DNA from: DASQVO01 sp035640715
Lineage (GTDB): Bacteria; Actinomycetota; Actinomycetes; Streptosporangiales; Streptosporangiaceae
DNA length: 14,019 bases
Assembly: GCA_035640715.1 (NCBI GenBank)
Contig: DASQVO010000206.1
Span: 1 to 14,019, forward strand
Direction: 5' to 3'
The translations under genes were made by a program, and so were the position numbers. Every line of letters begins with the position of its first letter. Positions within the stretch are counted from its first letter, which is position 1. Below the pieces are notes generated by a model. That model had not been told where the DNA came from, ran no database searches, and saw nothing but the letters and a program-made list of their open reading frames with translations. This document shows positions 1 to 6,394 of this stretch, one piece after another.

Positions 1-2
1 CC

Positions 3-941
3 GGCGAAGCAGCCGATTCGCGTCAAGCCAACGAACTGCGGACGGACACCCGGGTGGTCGGTGAGGCAGCCGATTCACGCTCGACACGCGATGCCTCCGG
101 TGCCGCTACGGATGGTGCGGGTCCGGACAAGATCCCCTGGGGCAGGTCGGGCCCGAAGCGCGACGCACCGGACATCGGCGTCGAACGGTGGTGGTCGCAT
201 CCGCCCGAGGAAAAACCCGAGCGCGATGTCGAGATAGGCCGAGGCTATTACTGGACCGAGGTCCCGAGGTTCCTCGCGAACTGGCAAGATCACAAGGACC
301 GATGGCCTGACGTCCGGTGCCGGGAAGTTGACCAGTCGATCGATCCGGAGCAGCTGGCCGAGGTGGTGGAGTCGGCCGAGACAGTGCCGGAAGCAGAGCC
401 GCCAATTAGCGACAACATTCAGAGAATTGAGAGTGAGAACGTTCATAGTGGATGGCTGGAAGGATTTGAGTTCCGCCTAAAGGGCCAGGATCGGCTCATA
501 GAGAAGGCTGTTGAGAAGCTGACTGCTGAGGCGGATCGTACACCGAAGGATATTGTGCAAGGGATTCCTGATGCAATTCGCTATACTTTTTGTTTCCGAG
601 AAGATATCTATTCGGCTGGGTACTGGGACGTTAAAGGGCGACTTGAAGCATGCGGATACGAGATGTACCACAGTAAGAATTGGTGGGCTAATCCCGAGTA
701 CAAGGGCATCAACACCCGTTGGGTAACGCCTGAAGGATGGCGATTCGAAGTGCAGTTCCATACAGAGGAGAGTTTCCATGCGAAGCACGAGGTCACACAC
801 CAGGCGTACGAACGAGCACGCAGCCCGCTAACTAGCAAAGCCGAGCTTGCTAAGATTGAGCAGTTCCAGCGGGAAGTATCGTCCTGGATTCCGATTCCCG
901 ATGGAGTGAAAGAGATTTCAGACTATAAGAAGGGTTTCTAA
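3..941 (+). CDS. C-terminal part of a polymorphic toxin with RelA/SpoT-like synthetase domain (5' partial)
   Basis: The frame is open to the left window edge, so the N-terminus lies outside. The first conventional start inside is GTG 54, but it has no ribosome binding site. Numbering from that GTG (295 aa), residues 1-120 are a polar, Pro/Arg/Glu-rich linker with a YYWTEVPRF segment. Residues ~135-275 resemble the RelA/SpoT synthetase fold: R141-x-K143...K151 (ATP-binding stretch), PDAIRY with D173 (like DLxAIR), YKGIN 216-220 (like GYRxxH) and FEVQFHT with E232 (like the catalytic E-x-Q-x-R-T strand). Known relatives transfer pyrophosphate to nucleotides or tRNA, making (p)ppGpp or (p)ppApp or blocking translation. 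Which acceptor is used here is not visible. There is no hydrolase (HD) domain. G+C falls sharply from about 400 onward, which fits an exchangeable toxin tip on a larger secreted or delivered protein. The next gene starts within its stop codon. The fold call rests on motifs read by eye. Confidence 0.7.
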   Translation, partial: GEAADSRQANELRTDTRVVGEAADSRSTRDASGAATDGAGPDKIPWGRSGPKRDAPDIGVERWWSHPPEEKPERDVEIGRGYYWTEVPRFLANWQDHKDRWPDVRCREVDQSIDPEQLAEVVESAETVPEAEPPISDNIQRIESENVHSGWLEGFEFRLKGQDRLIEKAVEKLTAEADRTPKDIVQGIPDAIRYTFCFREDIYSAGYWDVKGRLEACGYEMYHSKNWWANPEYKGINTRWVTPEGWRFEVQFHTEESFHAKHEVTHQAYERARSPLTSKAELAKIEQFQREVSSWIPIPDGVKEISDYKKGF

Positions 942-1213
942 TGCCGCATCAGATCACCTACTATGCGATCGTCGGAGGTGACAGGACCGTCGATAACCCG
1001 TACGGCCTGGTGCGCCGACTAGAGCATGATGATGGTCCCGCGGACGAGGTTCTGCGCAAGGATTTTAGCTGGTCACACACACCGGTTATCGTCGAGTGGA
1101 AGCATGGCGACTTTGACGATGAGCTTGTTGAGGTTAGTCATGAGCAGGCTAGCAAGATTATTGAGTATTTCCGCGAGCGCTGGGGTCCCTCCGGGCAGTC
1201 GGCCGGTTCCTGA
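941..1213 (+). CDS. Small protein, candidate immunity partner of the upstream RelA/SpoT-like toxin
   Basis: This 90-residue, acidic, soluble-looking protein starts at ATG 941, which shares its A with the TAA of the toxin gene (TAATG), so the two are translationally coupled. It begins MPHQITYYAIVGG and ends in FRERWGPSGQSAGS. There is no signal peptide, membrane segment or known catalytic motif. I do not recognise the family. The immunity role is inferred from position, size, coupling and the shared low G+C. At 90 aa it is too small for a usual HD-type alarmone hydrolase, so if it protects it more likely binds and blocks the toxin. Its last ~18 codons overlap the antiparallel 3' end of the tetR gene, so the C-terminal tail may have been acquired at a recombination junction. 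Confidence 0.7.
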   Translation: MPHQITYYAIVGGDRTVDNPYGLVRRLEHDDGPADEVLRKDFSWSHTPVIVEWKHGDFDDELVEVSHEQASKIIEYFRERWGPSGQSAGS

Positions 1214-1952
1214 TCTCGGGCGCCTTGTGCAGGACGTGACGGCTGAGCGGATTTGAATGCATGGCCACGATCATTTCGTCGGCGCTCAGTTCCGGCTCCG
1301 GTAGCGGGCTGAACGAGTCGCGGGCTGGCCGCAGGGCATCCAGCATGAGAGCCAGATACCGGCGCCAGATCGTGGGCCGTACGTGACGGGTGTATTCGGC
1401 GGCGGCGCCGAGCATGAACTCTATGAGAGGAATGTCGGTCGGGCCGAGATCGGGGCGCACCTGGCCGTCAGCCTGGGCTCGTTCGAGCAGGCGGCCGATG
1501 GCCGGTCTCATCCGGTCCCTTGCGTAGCCGACACGCTCGTGGCCGTATGCGGCGAACATGAGGATCTGGCGCAGGCCGCGGTCGCTGGTCAGCATCTCGG
1601 CCCCGCGCTCGAGGAATGACACCAGTGCCGCCCATGCGTCCGGCTCGCCCTGGGCGTGCTCGGCCATCTCAACGAGCGCGTCGATGCGTTCCTCGAACAG
1701 GGCGTCGGCCAGGGATGCCTTGTCGGGGAACCGCCGGTACACGGTGCCCACGCCCACGCCCGCGTGGCGGGCCACGTCGTCAAGGGTCGCCTCAAGCCCT
1801 CGTTCGGTAAATACCTCGGCTGCGGCCTTCAGGATGCGCTGCCGGTTCCGCTCGGCATCCTTGCGCAGCGGGCGCACAGGGAGCGGGCCGCTGGCTCCTG
1901 CCGTGTCGGCCTCCTCTTCCCCGCGGTCGCATGTCTTATCGCTGCTGGTCAC
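1158..1952 (-). CDS. TetR-family transcriptional repressor, likely controlling the divergent MFS exporter
   Basis: This protein is 264 aa. After a ~30-residue charged leader, residues ~34-82 form the TetR HTH: KDAERNRQRILKAAAEVF, then TLDDVARHAGVGVGTVYRRFPDK (recognition helix VGVGTVYRRF). The rest is the all-helical ligand/dimer domain (FAAYGHERVGY, IEFMLGAAAEYTRHV). Start: GTG 1952 has no Shine-Dalgarno, but a TAGAAT -10 box ends 6 bases before it, which suggests a leaderless mRNA beginning at the GTG. It is divergent from the DHA2 exporter with two operator-like palindromes between, so auto-repression plus exporter repression is expected, relieved by the exporter's substrate. The protein is longer than the usual 190-230 aa: the last ~35 residues (after SADEMIV) are polar and partly overlap the immunity gene antiparallel, so the tail may be acquired sequence. 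Confidence 0.92.
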   Translation of the reverse strand: MTSSDKTCDRGEEEADTAGASGPLPVRPLRKDAERNRQRILKAAAEVFTERGLEATLDDVARHAGVGVGTVYRRFPDKASLADALFEERIDALVEMAEHAQGEPDAWAALVSFLERGAEMLTSDRGLRQILMFAAYGHERVGYARDRMRPAIGRLLERAQADGQVRPDLGPTDIPLIEFMLGAAAEYTRHVRPTIWRRYLALMLDALRPARDSFSPLPEPELSADEMIVAMHSNPLSRHVLHKAPEIRNRPTARRDPSARGNTQ

Positions 1953-1958
1953 GGGTGC

Positions 1959-1964
1959 ATTCTA
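1959..1964 (-). promoter_or_regulatory. -10 box of the tetR promoter (leaderless)
   Basis: TAGAAT on the minus strand, followed by six bases and then the GTG start codon at 1952. Transcription should therefore begin at or next to the GTG. There is no good -35 hexamer 17-18 bases upstream; operator 1 lies there instead. Confidence 0.55.
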
Positions 1965-1972
1965 GCCATGAG

Positions 1973-1989
1973 TGGAGATCGCATCTCCA
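1973..1989. promoter_or_regulatory. Operator 1: perfect 17-bp palindrome in the tetR/MFS gap
   Basis: TGGAGAT-CGC-ATCTCCA has perfect 7-bp arms around a 3-bp centre. Size and symmetry suit a TetR dimer. It covers the -35 region of both the tetR promoter and the exporter's extended -10 promoter, so binding would shut both. Confidence 0.75.
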
Positions 1990-1993
1990 TTTC

Positions 1994-2002
1994 TGCTATT
2001 CT
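1994..2002 (+). promoter_or_regulatory. Extended -10 promoter element of the MFS gene
   Basis: TGC-TATTCT matches the TGn-TATAAT extended -10 form. The -35 position (GGAGAT inside operator 1) is poor, which fits an extended -10 promoter. The predicted transcription start is near 2009, giving a leader of about 37 bases that contains operator 2 and the ribosome binding site. Confidence 0.45.
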
Positions 2003-2014
2003 CGCCATCGAAGC

Positions 2015-2029
2015 GGAGATGCTACCTCC
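2015..2029. promoter_or_regulatory. Operator 2: imperfect copy of operator 1
   Basis: GGAGAT-GCT-ACCTCC is the same half-site pair as operator 1 with one mismatch in the right arm. It is centred at 2022, 41 bp from the centre of operator 1 (about four helical turns), so both would lie on one DNA face. It sits just downstream of the predicted exporter transcription start. Confidence 0.65.
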
Positions 2030-2045
2030 AGATGGGAGAAAATCC

Positions 2046-3602
2046 ATGTCCGCAACGAGCTTTTCCGGCGGCGTCGCTCCTGCCGGTCAGGCAAGCCAGC
2101 CCGATCGGCGGCGCTGGTTCGTGCTGGGCCTCGTGGGGCTTGCCCAGCTCATGATCGTGCTTGACATCACGATCATGAACATCGCGCTGCCGTCGGCTCA
2201 GCAGGCACTGCACTTCTCCAACGTTGACCGGCAGTGGGTCATCACGGCCTACGCGCTCGCCTTCGGCAGCCTGCTGCTGTTTGGCGGCCGGCTGGGGGAT
2301 CTCTTCGGCCGGAAGGTAACGTTCCTGGCCGGTCTGATCGGTTTTGCCGCCGCCTCCGCGGCGGGCGGTGCGGCGACCAGCTTCACCATGCTCGTAACGG
2401 CGCGCGCCTGCCAGGGGGTCTTCGGTGCGCTCCTGGCGCCGGCGGCGCTGTCGCTGCTCACGACGACGTTCAGCGATCCGAGGGAGCGGGGCAGGGCGTT
2501 CGGTGTCTACGGCGCCATCGCCGGTGGTGGCGGGCTCGTGGGCCTCCTGCTCGGCGGTGTGCTGACCGAGTACCTGGACTGGCGCTGGTGCCTGTACGTC
2601 AACCTGCTCTTTGCCGGGGTGGCTGCGGTCGGGGCGGCGGTCATCCTGCCTCGCCAGCGGCCAGCAGAAAAGGCCCGGCTGGACGTGCTGGGCGTGCTGG
2701 CCGTCTCGGGGTCGATGTTCTGCCTGGTCTACGGGTTCTCCAATGCCGCGACCCACAATTGGCACACGCCATCGACGTGGGGCTACCTGGCCGCGGGGGC
2801 GGTGCTGCTCGTGGTGTTCGGAGCCTGGCAGGCTCGCTCGGCGAACCCGCTACTGCCGCCGCGGGTCGTGCTCGATAGGAATCGCGGCGGTGCGTACCTG
2901 GCGGTACTCGTCACGGGCGCTGGCATGTTCGGCATCTTCCTTTTCCTCACCTACTACCTGCAGACGATCATCGGTTACTCGCCGGTGATCACGGGCGTCG
3001 CGTTCCTGCCGACGATCGCCATGGTCATGCTCTTCGCCCAGATCGCCAACATCGTCCTGATGCCGCGCATCGGCCCGAAGCCGCTTGTCGGGCTTGGCAT
3101 GCTGGTCGCGGCGTGCGGGATGGCCTGGCTGACGCGGATCGGTGTGCACTCCGGGTATGCATCCGCCGTACTCGGGCCGATGCTAGTCACCGGCGCCGGC
3201 ATCGGCATGTCGATGCCTCCGTCGATGAACACCGGAACCTTCGGCGTGGCGCCCCGCGACGCGGGCGTCGCATCCGCCACCCTGAACGTCGGCCAGCAGC
3301 TTGGCGGCTCGATCGGTACCGCCCTGCTGAACACGATCGCGACGAGCGCGGCCGCGAGCTACGCGGCCAGCCATCTCAGCGCCACGATGCATTCCTCGCC
3401 TCAGGCCGTCCGGGCATTCCACGCGGTCGCGGCCGTGCATGGTTACACAACCGCCTTCTGGTGGACGGCCGGGATTTTCGCCGGCGGTGCCATCGTGTGC
3501 GGGACCTTGCTCCGCCGGGGGCCGCTGACTCAGCGGGCCGGGACCGCTCAGGAGGGCGCCCCAGCCGGGCAGCGCGAGGCCGGACCGCCCGTCCGCACAT
3601 GA
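2046..3602 (+). CDS. MFS drug exporter, DHA2 (14-helix EmrB/QacA) family
   Basis: This 518-aa membrane protein should export a small hydrophobic or cationic compound by proton antiport. Start: ATG 2046 is preceded by GGGAG at 2034-2038, seven bases away; a longer open frame upstream only crosses the promoter region and the tetR gene. Family motifs: D1-type LDITIMNIALPSAQ around D40, motif A GGRLGDLFGRK (80-90) in the first cytoplasmic loop, and the antiporter-like motif C GAIAGGGGLVGLLLGG (~155-170) with GGGG in place of GxxGP. Then comes LDWRW, as is usual in DHA2 proteins. A basic stretch (RRR 21-23) precedes the first helix. The C-terminal ~25 residues are hydrophilic and proline/glycine-rich. 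The divergent TetR and two operators indicate substrate-induced expression. The substrate cannot be told from sequence. Confidence 0.93.
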   Translation: MSATSFSGGVAPAGQASQPDRRRWFVLGLVGLAQLMIVLDITIMNIALPSAQQALHFSNVDRQWVITAYALAFGSLLLFGGRLGDLFGRKVTFLAGLIGFAAASAAGGAATSFTMLVTARACQGVFGALLAPAALSLLTTTFSDPRERGRAFGVYGAIAGGGGLVGLLLGGVLTEYLDWRWCLYVNLLFAGVAAVGAAVILPRQRPAEKARLDVLGVLAVSGSMFCLVYGFSNAATHNWHTPSTWGYLAAGAVLLVVFGAWQARSANPLLPPRVVLDRNRGGAYLAVLVTGAGMFGIFLFLTYYLQTIIGYSPVITGVAFLPTIAMVMLFAQIANIVLMPRIGPKPLVGLGMLVAACGMAWLTRIGVHSGYASAVLGPMLVTGAGIGMSMPPSMNTGTFGVAPRDAGVASATLNVGQQLGGSIGTALLNTIATSAAASYAASHLSATMHSSPQAVRAFHAVAAVHGYTTAFWWTAGIFAGGAIVCGTLLRRGPLTQRAGTAQEGAPAGQREAGPPVRT

Positions 3603-3680
3603 CGGCCCGTCAGGCCTTGCGGCCACTTCCGCGGCTCCCGGGACGGTGCGGGCGCAGCCCTCGCGACGGTAAGGCGCGGT

Positions 3681-3776
3681 GCCCGGGACGGCACGTCCGC
3701 GATGCCCGGGACGCGGAATGCCGGCGGTGCTCAGGACGGCACGTCCGCGGTGCTCAGGACAGGGTGCTCAGGACAG
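3681..3776. repeat. Interleaved short direct repeats in the convergent gap (possible bidirectional terminator)
   Basis: GGACGGCACGTCCGCG occurs at 3686-3701 and again at 3734-3749 (48 bp apart). GTGCTCAGGAC occurs three times across ~3727-3775, and GCCCGGGACG occurs twice. Each GGACG-GCA-CGTCC can fold into a small hairpin. The array lies between the convergent 3' ends of the exporter and the sensor kinase and runs into the kinase's last two codons. There is no U-tract, so terminator activity is a guess. Confidence 0.5.
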
Positions 3777-5576
3777 TGAGTCTGTGGGGGAGGCATAGGG
3801 GAGCTCTGGGCAGGGGGGCTCTCCGGCATAAGGCGATTCCTGCAGGCGCGGAAGCACGATGGTGAACGATGTCCTGCCGGGCCGGCTGGTGACGCTGACG
3901 GTGCCCTGATGCGCTGTAACGACAGCCTTGACGATCGCCAGGCCGAGCCCGGTGCTGCCGGCGGCGTGCGATCTGGACGAGTCGCCGCGCACGAACCGCT
4001 CGAACAGGTCCGGCAGCAGATCTGCCGGGATTCCCGGGCCGTCATCCGTGACGCTCAGCTGGACCGCCGGGATCGGCGCAGGTGCGCTGGAGTGGCGTGT
4101 CCTCCCGGCGTGGGACGAGGCGGGTGCGGCGCCGGCCGGGTGCTCTTTGACTGAGCCGTTGCCTGCCCCCCCGCTGGGGGCGTGGCCCGCGGTGCCGGGG
4201 GAGTACGTCGTTGCCGCCATGGCCACGGTGACGGTCGAGTCGGCCGGAGTGTGCTTGCCCGCGTTGCTCAGCAGGTTGGCGAGGACCTGACGCAGCCGGT
4301 GCTCGTCGCCGCGCGCCATCAGTGGGGCATCCGGGAGTTCCAGCAGCCATCGGTGCGTGGGGTTTGCCACCCGCGCGTCACTGGTGGCGTCGATGGCCAG
4401 CCTGGTCAGGTCGACGGGCTCCTGGGCGAGCGGACGGCCGGCGTCCAGGCGCGCTAGCAGGAGCAGTTCGTCCACGAGCACGCTCATCCGGGTCGACTCC
4501 GACTCCACCCGCCGCAGCGCGTGCGTCACCTCCTCGGGAACGGGACCCCGGTGACGGAGGGCCAGTTCCGCGTACCCGCAGATGGCGGACAGCGGCGTCC
4601 GCAGCTCATGACTGGCATCTGCGGCGAACCTGCGCAGCCGCGTCTCGCTCGCCGCCCGGCGCGCCAGTGCGGACTCGACATGCTGCAGCATCCGGTTGAA
4701 CGCGGCGCCCACCTGGCCGACCTCGGTTCGCGGGTTGTCGTCGGGGACGTGCGGGGGCATCGCGACCTCACCGGTGTCCAGCGGCAGCTGGGTTACCAGT
4801 GTGGCGGTGGCCGCGACCCGCCGCAGCGGCCCCAGCGAGAGGCGCACCAGCCCGGTGCCGATGTACCAGGCGAACACCACGACGATGGCGAAGACGATGC
4901 CTTCGGCCATCTCCACGTCCCGCAGCGTCCCGTCGATGCTTTTCAGCGGGAGGCCGGTGATGAGCGTATCCCCGTCGCCTCCCCGGATGGCTGTCAGCCG
5001 GAAGTCACTGCCGATCGAATGGAGATCCCTGCTGTAGGTCGGTGGGTTGTAGGACGGGGGAGGGTTGTTGCCCTCAGGGCCGCTCTGGGAGGCGTTGTAG
5101 ACCGGCAATGCCCGCAGCGTCGCCTCGTCGGCGGCCGACAGGTGGCTTGTGCCCCTCACGAGCTGATAGTCGGTGACGACCCCGTTCTTCAGCCGCGCCC
5201 CGAACGTGTCGGCCGCCTGCCCCGTGATGGTGCCGCAGCCCGGCTGGTTGTATCCATCCGAGCTGTAGTGCTCAAGGCATGCTGCGTAGTGCCGGCTGGT
5301 CGCGGCCTGGAGTTGCGTGTCGAGCGTGTTCAGCAGCGACTTGTGGAGGACCATGTTCGTGGTCACGCCGACCACTGCGCAGGCCAGGATGACCAGGAGC
5401 ACCAGGCTGGCGACGAGGCGCGTGCTCAGGCTCCCGTGGGCCAGCCAGCGCCACGGCAGTGCGGCCAGGCGGACGGGCGCGGCGGCCCCGCGTAGCAACA
5501 GGGTGCGGCTCCGCTGCGCGGTGTGGTGAAGCACCGGAGCCGCCGCGGCATGGCCCGTGCCAGTGTCCCCGGCCAT
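3768..5576 (-). CDS. Sensor histidine kinase of the two-component pair
   Basis: This is a 602-aa membrane kinase. Start: ATG 5576 overlaps the TGA of the response regulator gene (TGATG), so the pair is translationally coupled; a longer open frame to 5714 only crosses the regulator. Layout: cytoplasmic N-terminus 1-51, TM1 ~52-75, extracytoplasmic sensor ~76-223 with two cysteines (C100, C114) and a Pro/Asn-rich stretch (~165-181), TM2 ~224-246, HAMP ~247-300, dimerisation/phosphoacceptor helix with FAADASHELRTPLS (H323), N box RQVLANLLSNAGKH (N434, N438), G1 box VTDDGPGIP (D511), F box DLFERFVRG and G2 box GSTGLGLAIVK. About 48 low-complexity residues (~457-504) are inserted between the N and G1 boxes, where related kinases have about 15. 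The signal is unknown. The layout recalls actinobacterial TrcS-like kinases. Confidence 0.93.
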   Translation of the reverse strand: MAGDTGTGHAAAAPVLHHTAQRSRTLLLRGAAAPVRLAALPWRWLAHGSLSTRLVASLVLLVILACAVVGVTTNMVLHKSLLNTLDTQLQAATSRHYAACLEHYSSDGYNQPGCGTITGQAADTFGARLKNGVVTDYQLVRGTSHLSAADEATLRALPVYNASQSGPEGNNPPPSYNPPTYSRDLHSIGSDFRLTAIRGGDGDTLITGLPLKSIDGTLRDVEMAEGIVFAIVVVFAWYIGTGLVRLSLGPLRRVAATATLVTQLPLDTGEVAMPPHVPDDNPRTEVGQVGAAFNRMLQHVESALARRAASETRLRRFAADASHELRTPLSAICGYAELALRHRGPVPEEVTHALRRVESESTRMSVLVDELLLLARLDAGRPLAQEPVDLTRLAIDATSDARVANPTHRWLLELPDAPLMARGDEHRLRQVLANLLSNAGKHTPADSTVTVAMAATTYSPGTAGHAPSGGAGNGSVKEHPAGAAPASSHAGRTRHSSAPAPIPAVQLSVTDDGPGIPADLLPDLFERFVRGDSSRSHAAGSTGLGLAIVKAVVTAHQGTVSVTSRPGRTSFTIVLPRLQESPYAGEPPCPELPYASPTDSLS

Positions 5577-6334
5577 CAGCCGGCTGGTCTCAGCACGTAA
5601 CCGACGCCGCGGACGGTGTGGATGAGCGGTGGCCGGCCCGCATCGATCTTCTTCCGCAGGTAGCTGATGTACAGCTCCACGACATGCGCCTGGCCGCCGA
5701 AGTCGTAGTTCCACACCCGGTCCAGGATTTGGGCCTTGGACAGCACCCGGCGCGGATTGCGCATGAGGAACCTCAGCAATTCGAATTCGGTGGCCGTGAG
5801 CTCGATCAGCTCGCCGCCCCTGCGGACCTCACGAGCATCCTCATCCATTGTCAGGTCGGAAACCGTCAGCGAGCCCTCACTATGCGTGCGGGTGAGGTCG
5901 GCCCTGCGGAGCAGCCCGCGGAGCCGGGCCAGGACCTCCTCCAGGCTGAACGGCTTGGTCACGTAATCGTCGCCGCCCGCCGTGATCCCCGCGATGCGGT
6001 CCTCGACCGCGTCTTTGGCGGTCAGGAACAGGACGCACACCTCCGGGATTTCTGCCCGGAGCTTGCGAAGGACATCGAGCCCATCGAAATCCGGCAGCAT
6101 GATGTCCAGGATGACCGCGTCGGGCTGGAACTCCCGCGCGATGCGTACCGCGTCGCTGCCGGTTCCCGCGGTACGCGTGTCCCATCCTTCATAGCGGAGC
6201 ACGCTGCCGAGAAGCTCGGCGAGGCTGGGCTCGTCGTCCACGACGAGCACGCGGATCGCGGTGCCGTCAGGCCGCCGCCCGGCTGCCTGAGCGGTCCCCG
6301 CGGCGACGGGAGTCTCCGGGTTGTTCATGACCAT
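5576..6334 (-). CDS. OmpR/PhoB-family response regulator
   Basis: This protein is 252 aa. After a ~26-residue low-complexity leader, the receiver domain (27-~145) has the acidic pair D33/D34, phosphoacceptor D77 in VILDIMLPD, switch T105 and K127 in VTKPFS. The DNA-binding winged helix (~150-250) shows LTATEFELLRFLMRNPRRVLSKAQILDRVWNYDF and VVELYISYLRKKID, with the terminal hairpin HTVRGVGYVLR. The sequence (LRYEGWDTRTAG, LFLTAKDAVEDRIAG) is of the actinobacterial TrcR/TcrX kind. It is followed without a gap by the kinase. ATG 6334 and ATG 6328 are both possible starts; neither has a strong ribosome binding site. It starts 42 bp below the NuoF-like gene, so readthrough from there is likely. 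Candidate target sites are the 11-bp repeats at 7570-7602 and possibly the tandem repeat at 6355-6394. Confidence 0.95.
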   Translation of the reverse strand: MVMNNPETPVAAGTAQAAGRRPDGTAIRVLVVDDEPSLAELLGSVLRYEGWDTRTAGTGSDAVRIAREFQPDAVILDIMLPDFDGLDVLRKLRAEIPEVCVLFLTAKDAVEDRIAGITAGGDDYVTKPFSLEEVLARLRGLLRRADLTRTHSEGSLTVSDLTMDEDAREVRRGGELIELTATEFELLRFLMRNPRRVLSKAQILDRVWNYDFGGQAHVVELYISYLRKKIDAGRPPLIHTVRGVGYVLRPAG

Positions 6335-6354
6335 CCATCAGTTTGCTCGGCTAC

Positions 6355-6394
6355 AGTCAGTATGCCCTGGTCAAAGTCAGTATGCCCTGGTCAA
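6355..6394. repeat. Exact 20-bp tandem repeat upstream of the response regulator
   Basis: Two identical, adjoining 20-bp units lie at 6355-6374 and 6375-6394. Read on the minus strand, each unit carries TTGACC and CATACT. The array covers the last codons and stop of the NuoF-like gene and ends 21 bp before the regulator's ATG. It could be a binding site for autoregulation or a recent duplication; the second copy leaves the stop codon of the upstream gene inside the repeat. Confidence 0.8.

Noticed and set aside
54..56. GTG 54 as the true start of the toxin-like gene
   Set aside because: There is no ribosome binding site, and the frame remains open and similar in composition (repeated GEAADSR) to the window edge, so the gene is taken as 5' partial.
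1656..2045. 5' extension of the exporter reading frame by 130 codons
   Set aside because: It runs through the tetR gene and the operator region. ATG 2046 has a good ribosome binding site and starts just before the first typical DHA2 helix.
4521..5495. Long plus-strand open frame (324 codons) opposite the kinase
   Set aside because: It is a GC-driven mirror of the kinase gene. The translation is rich in Arg, Gly, Pro and Val with no motif and no ribosome binding site.
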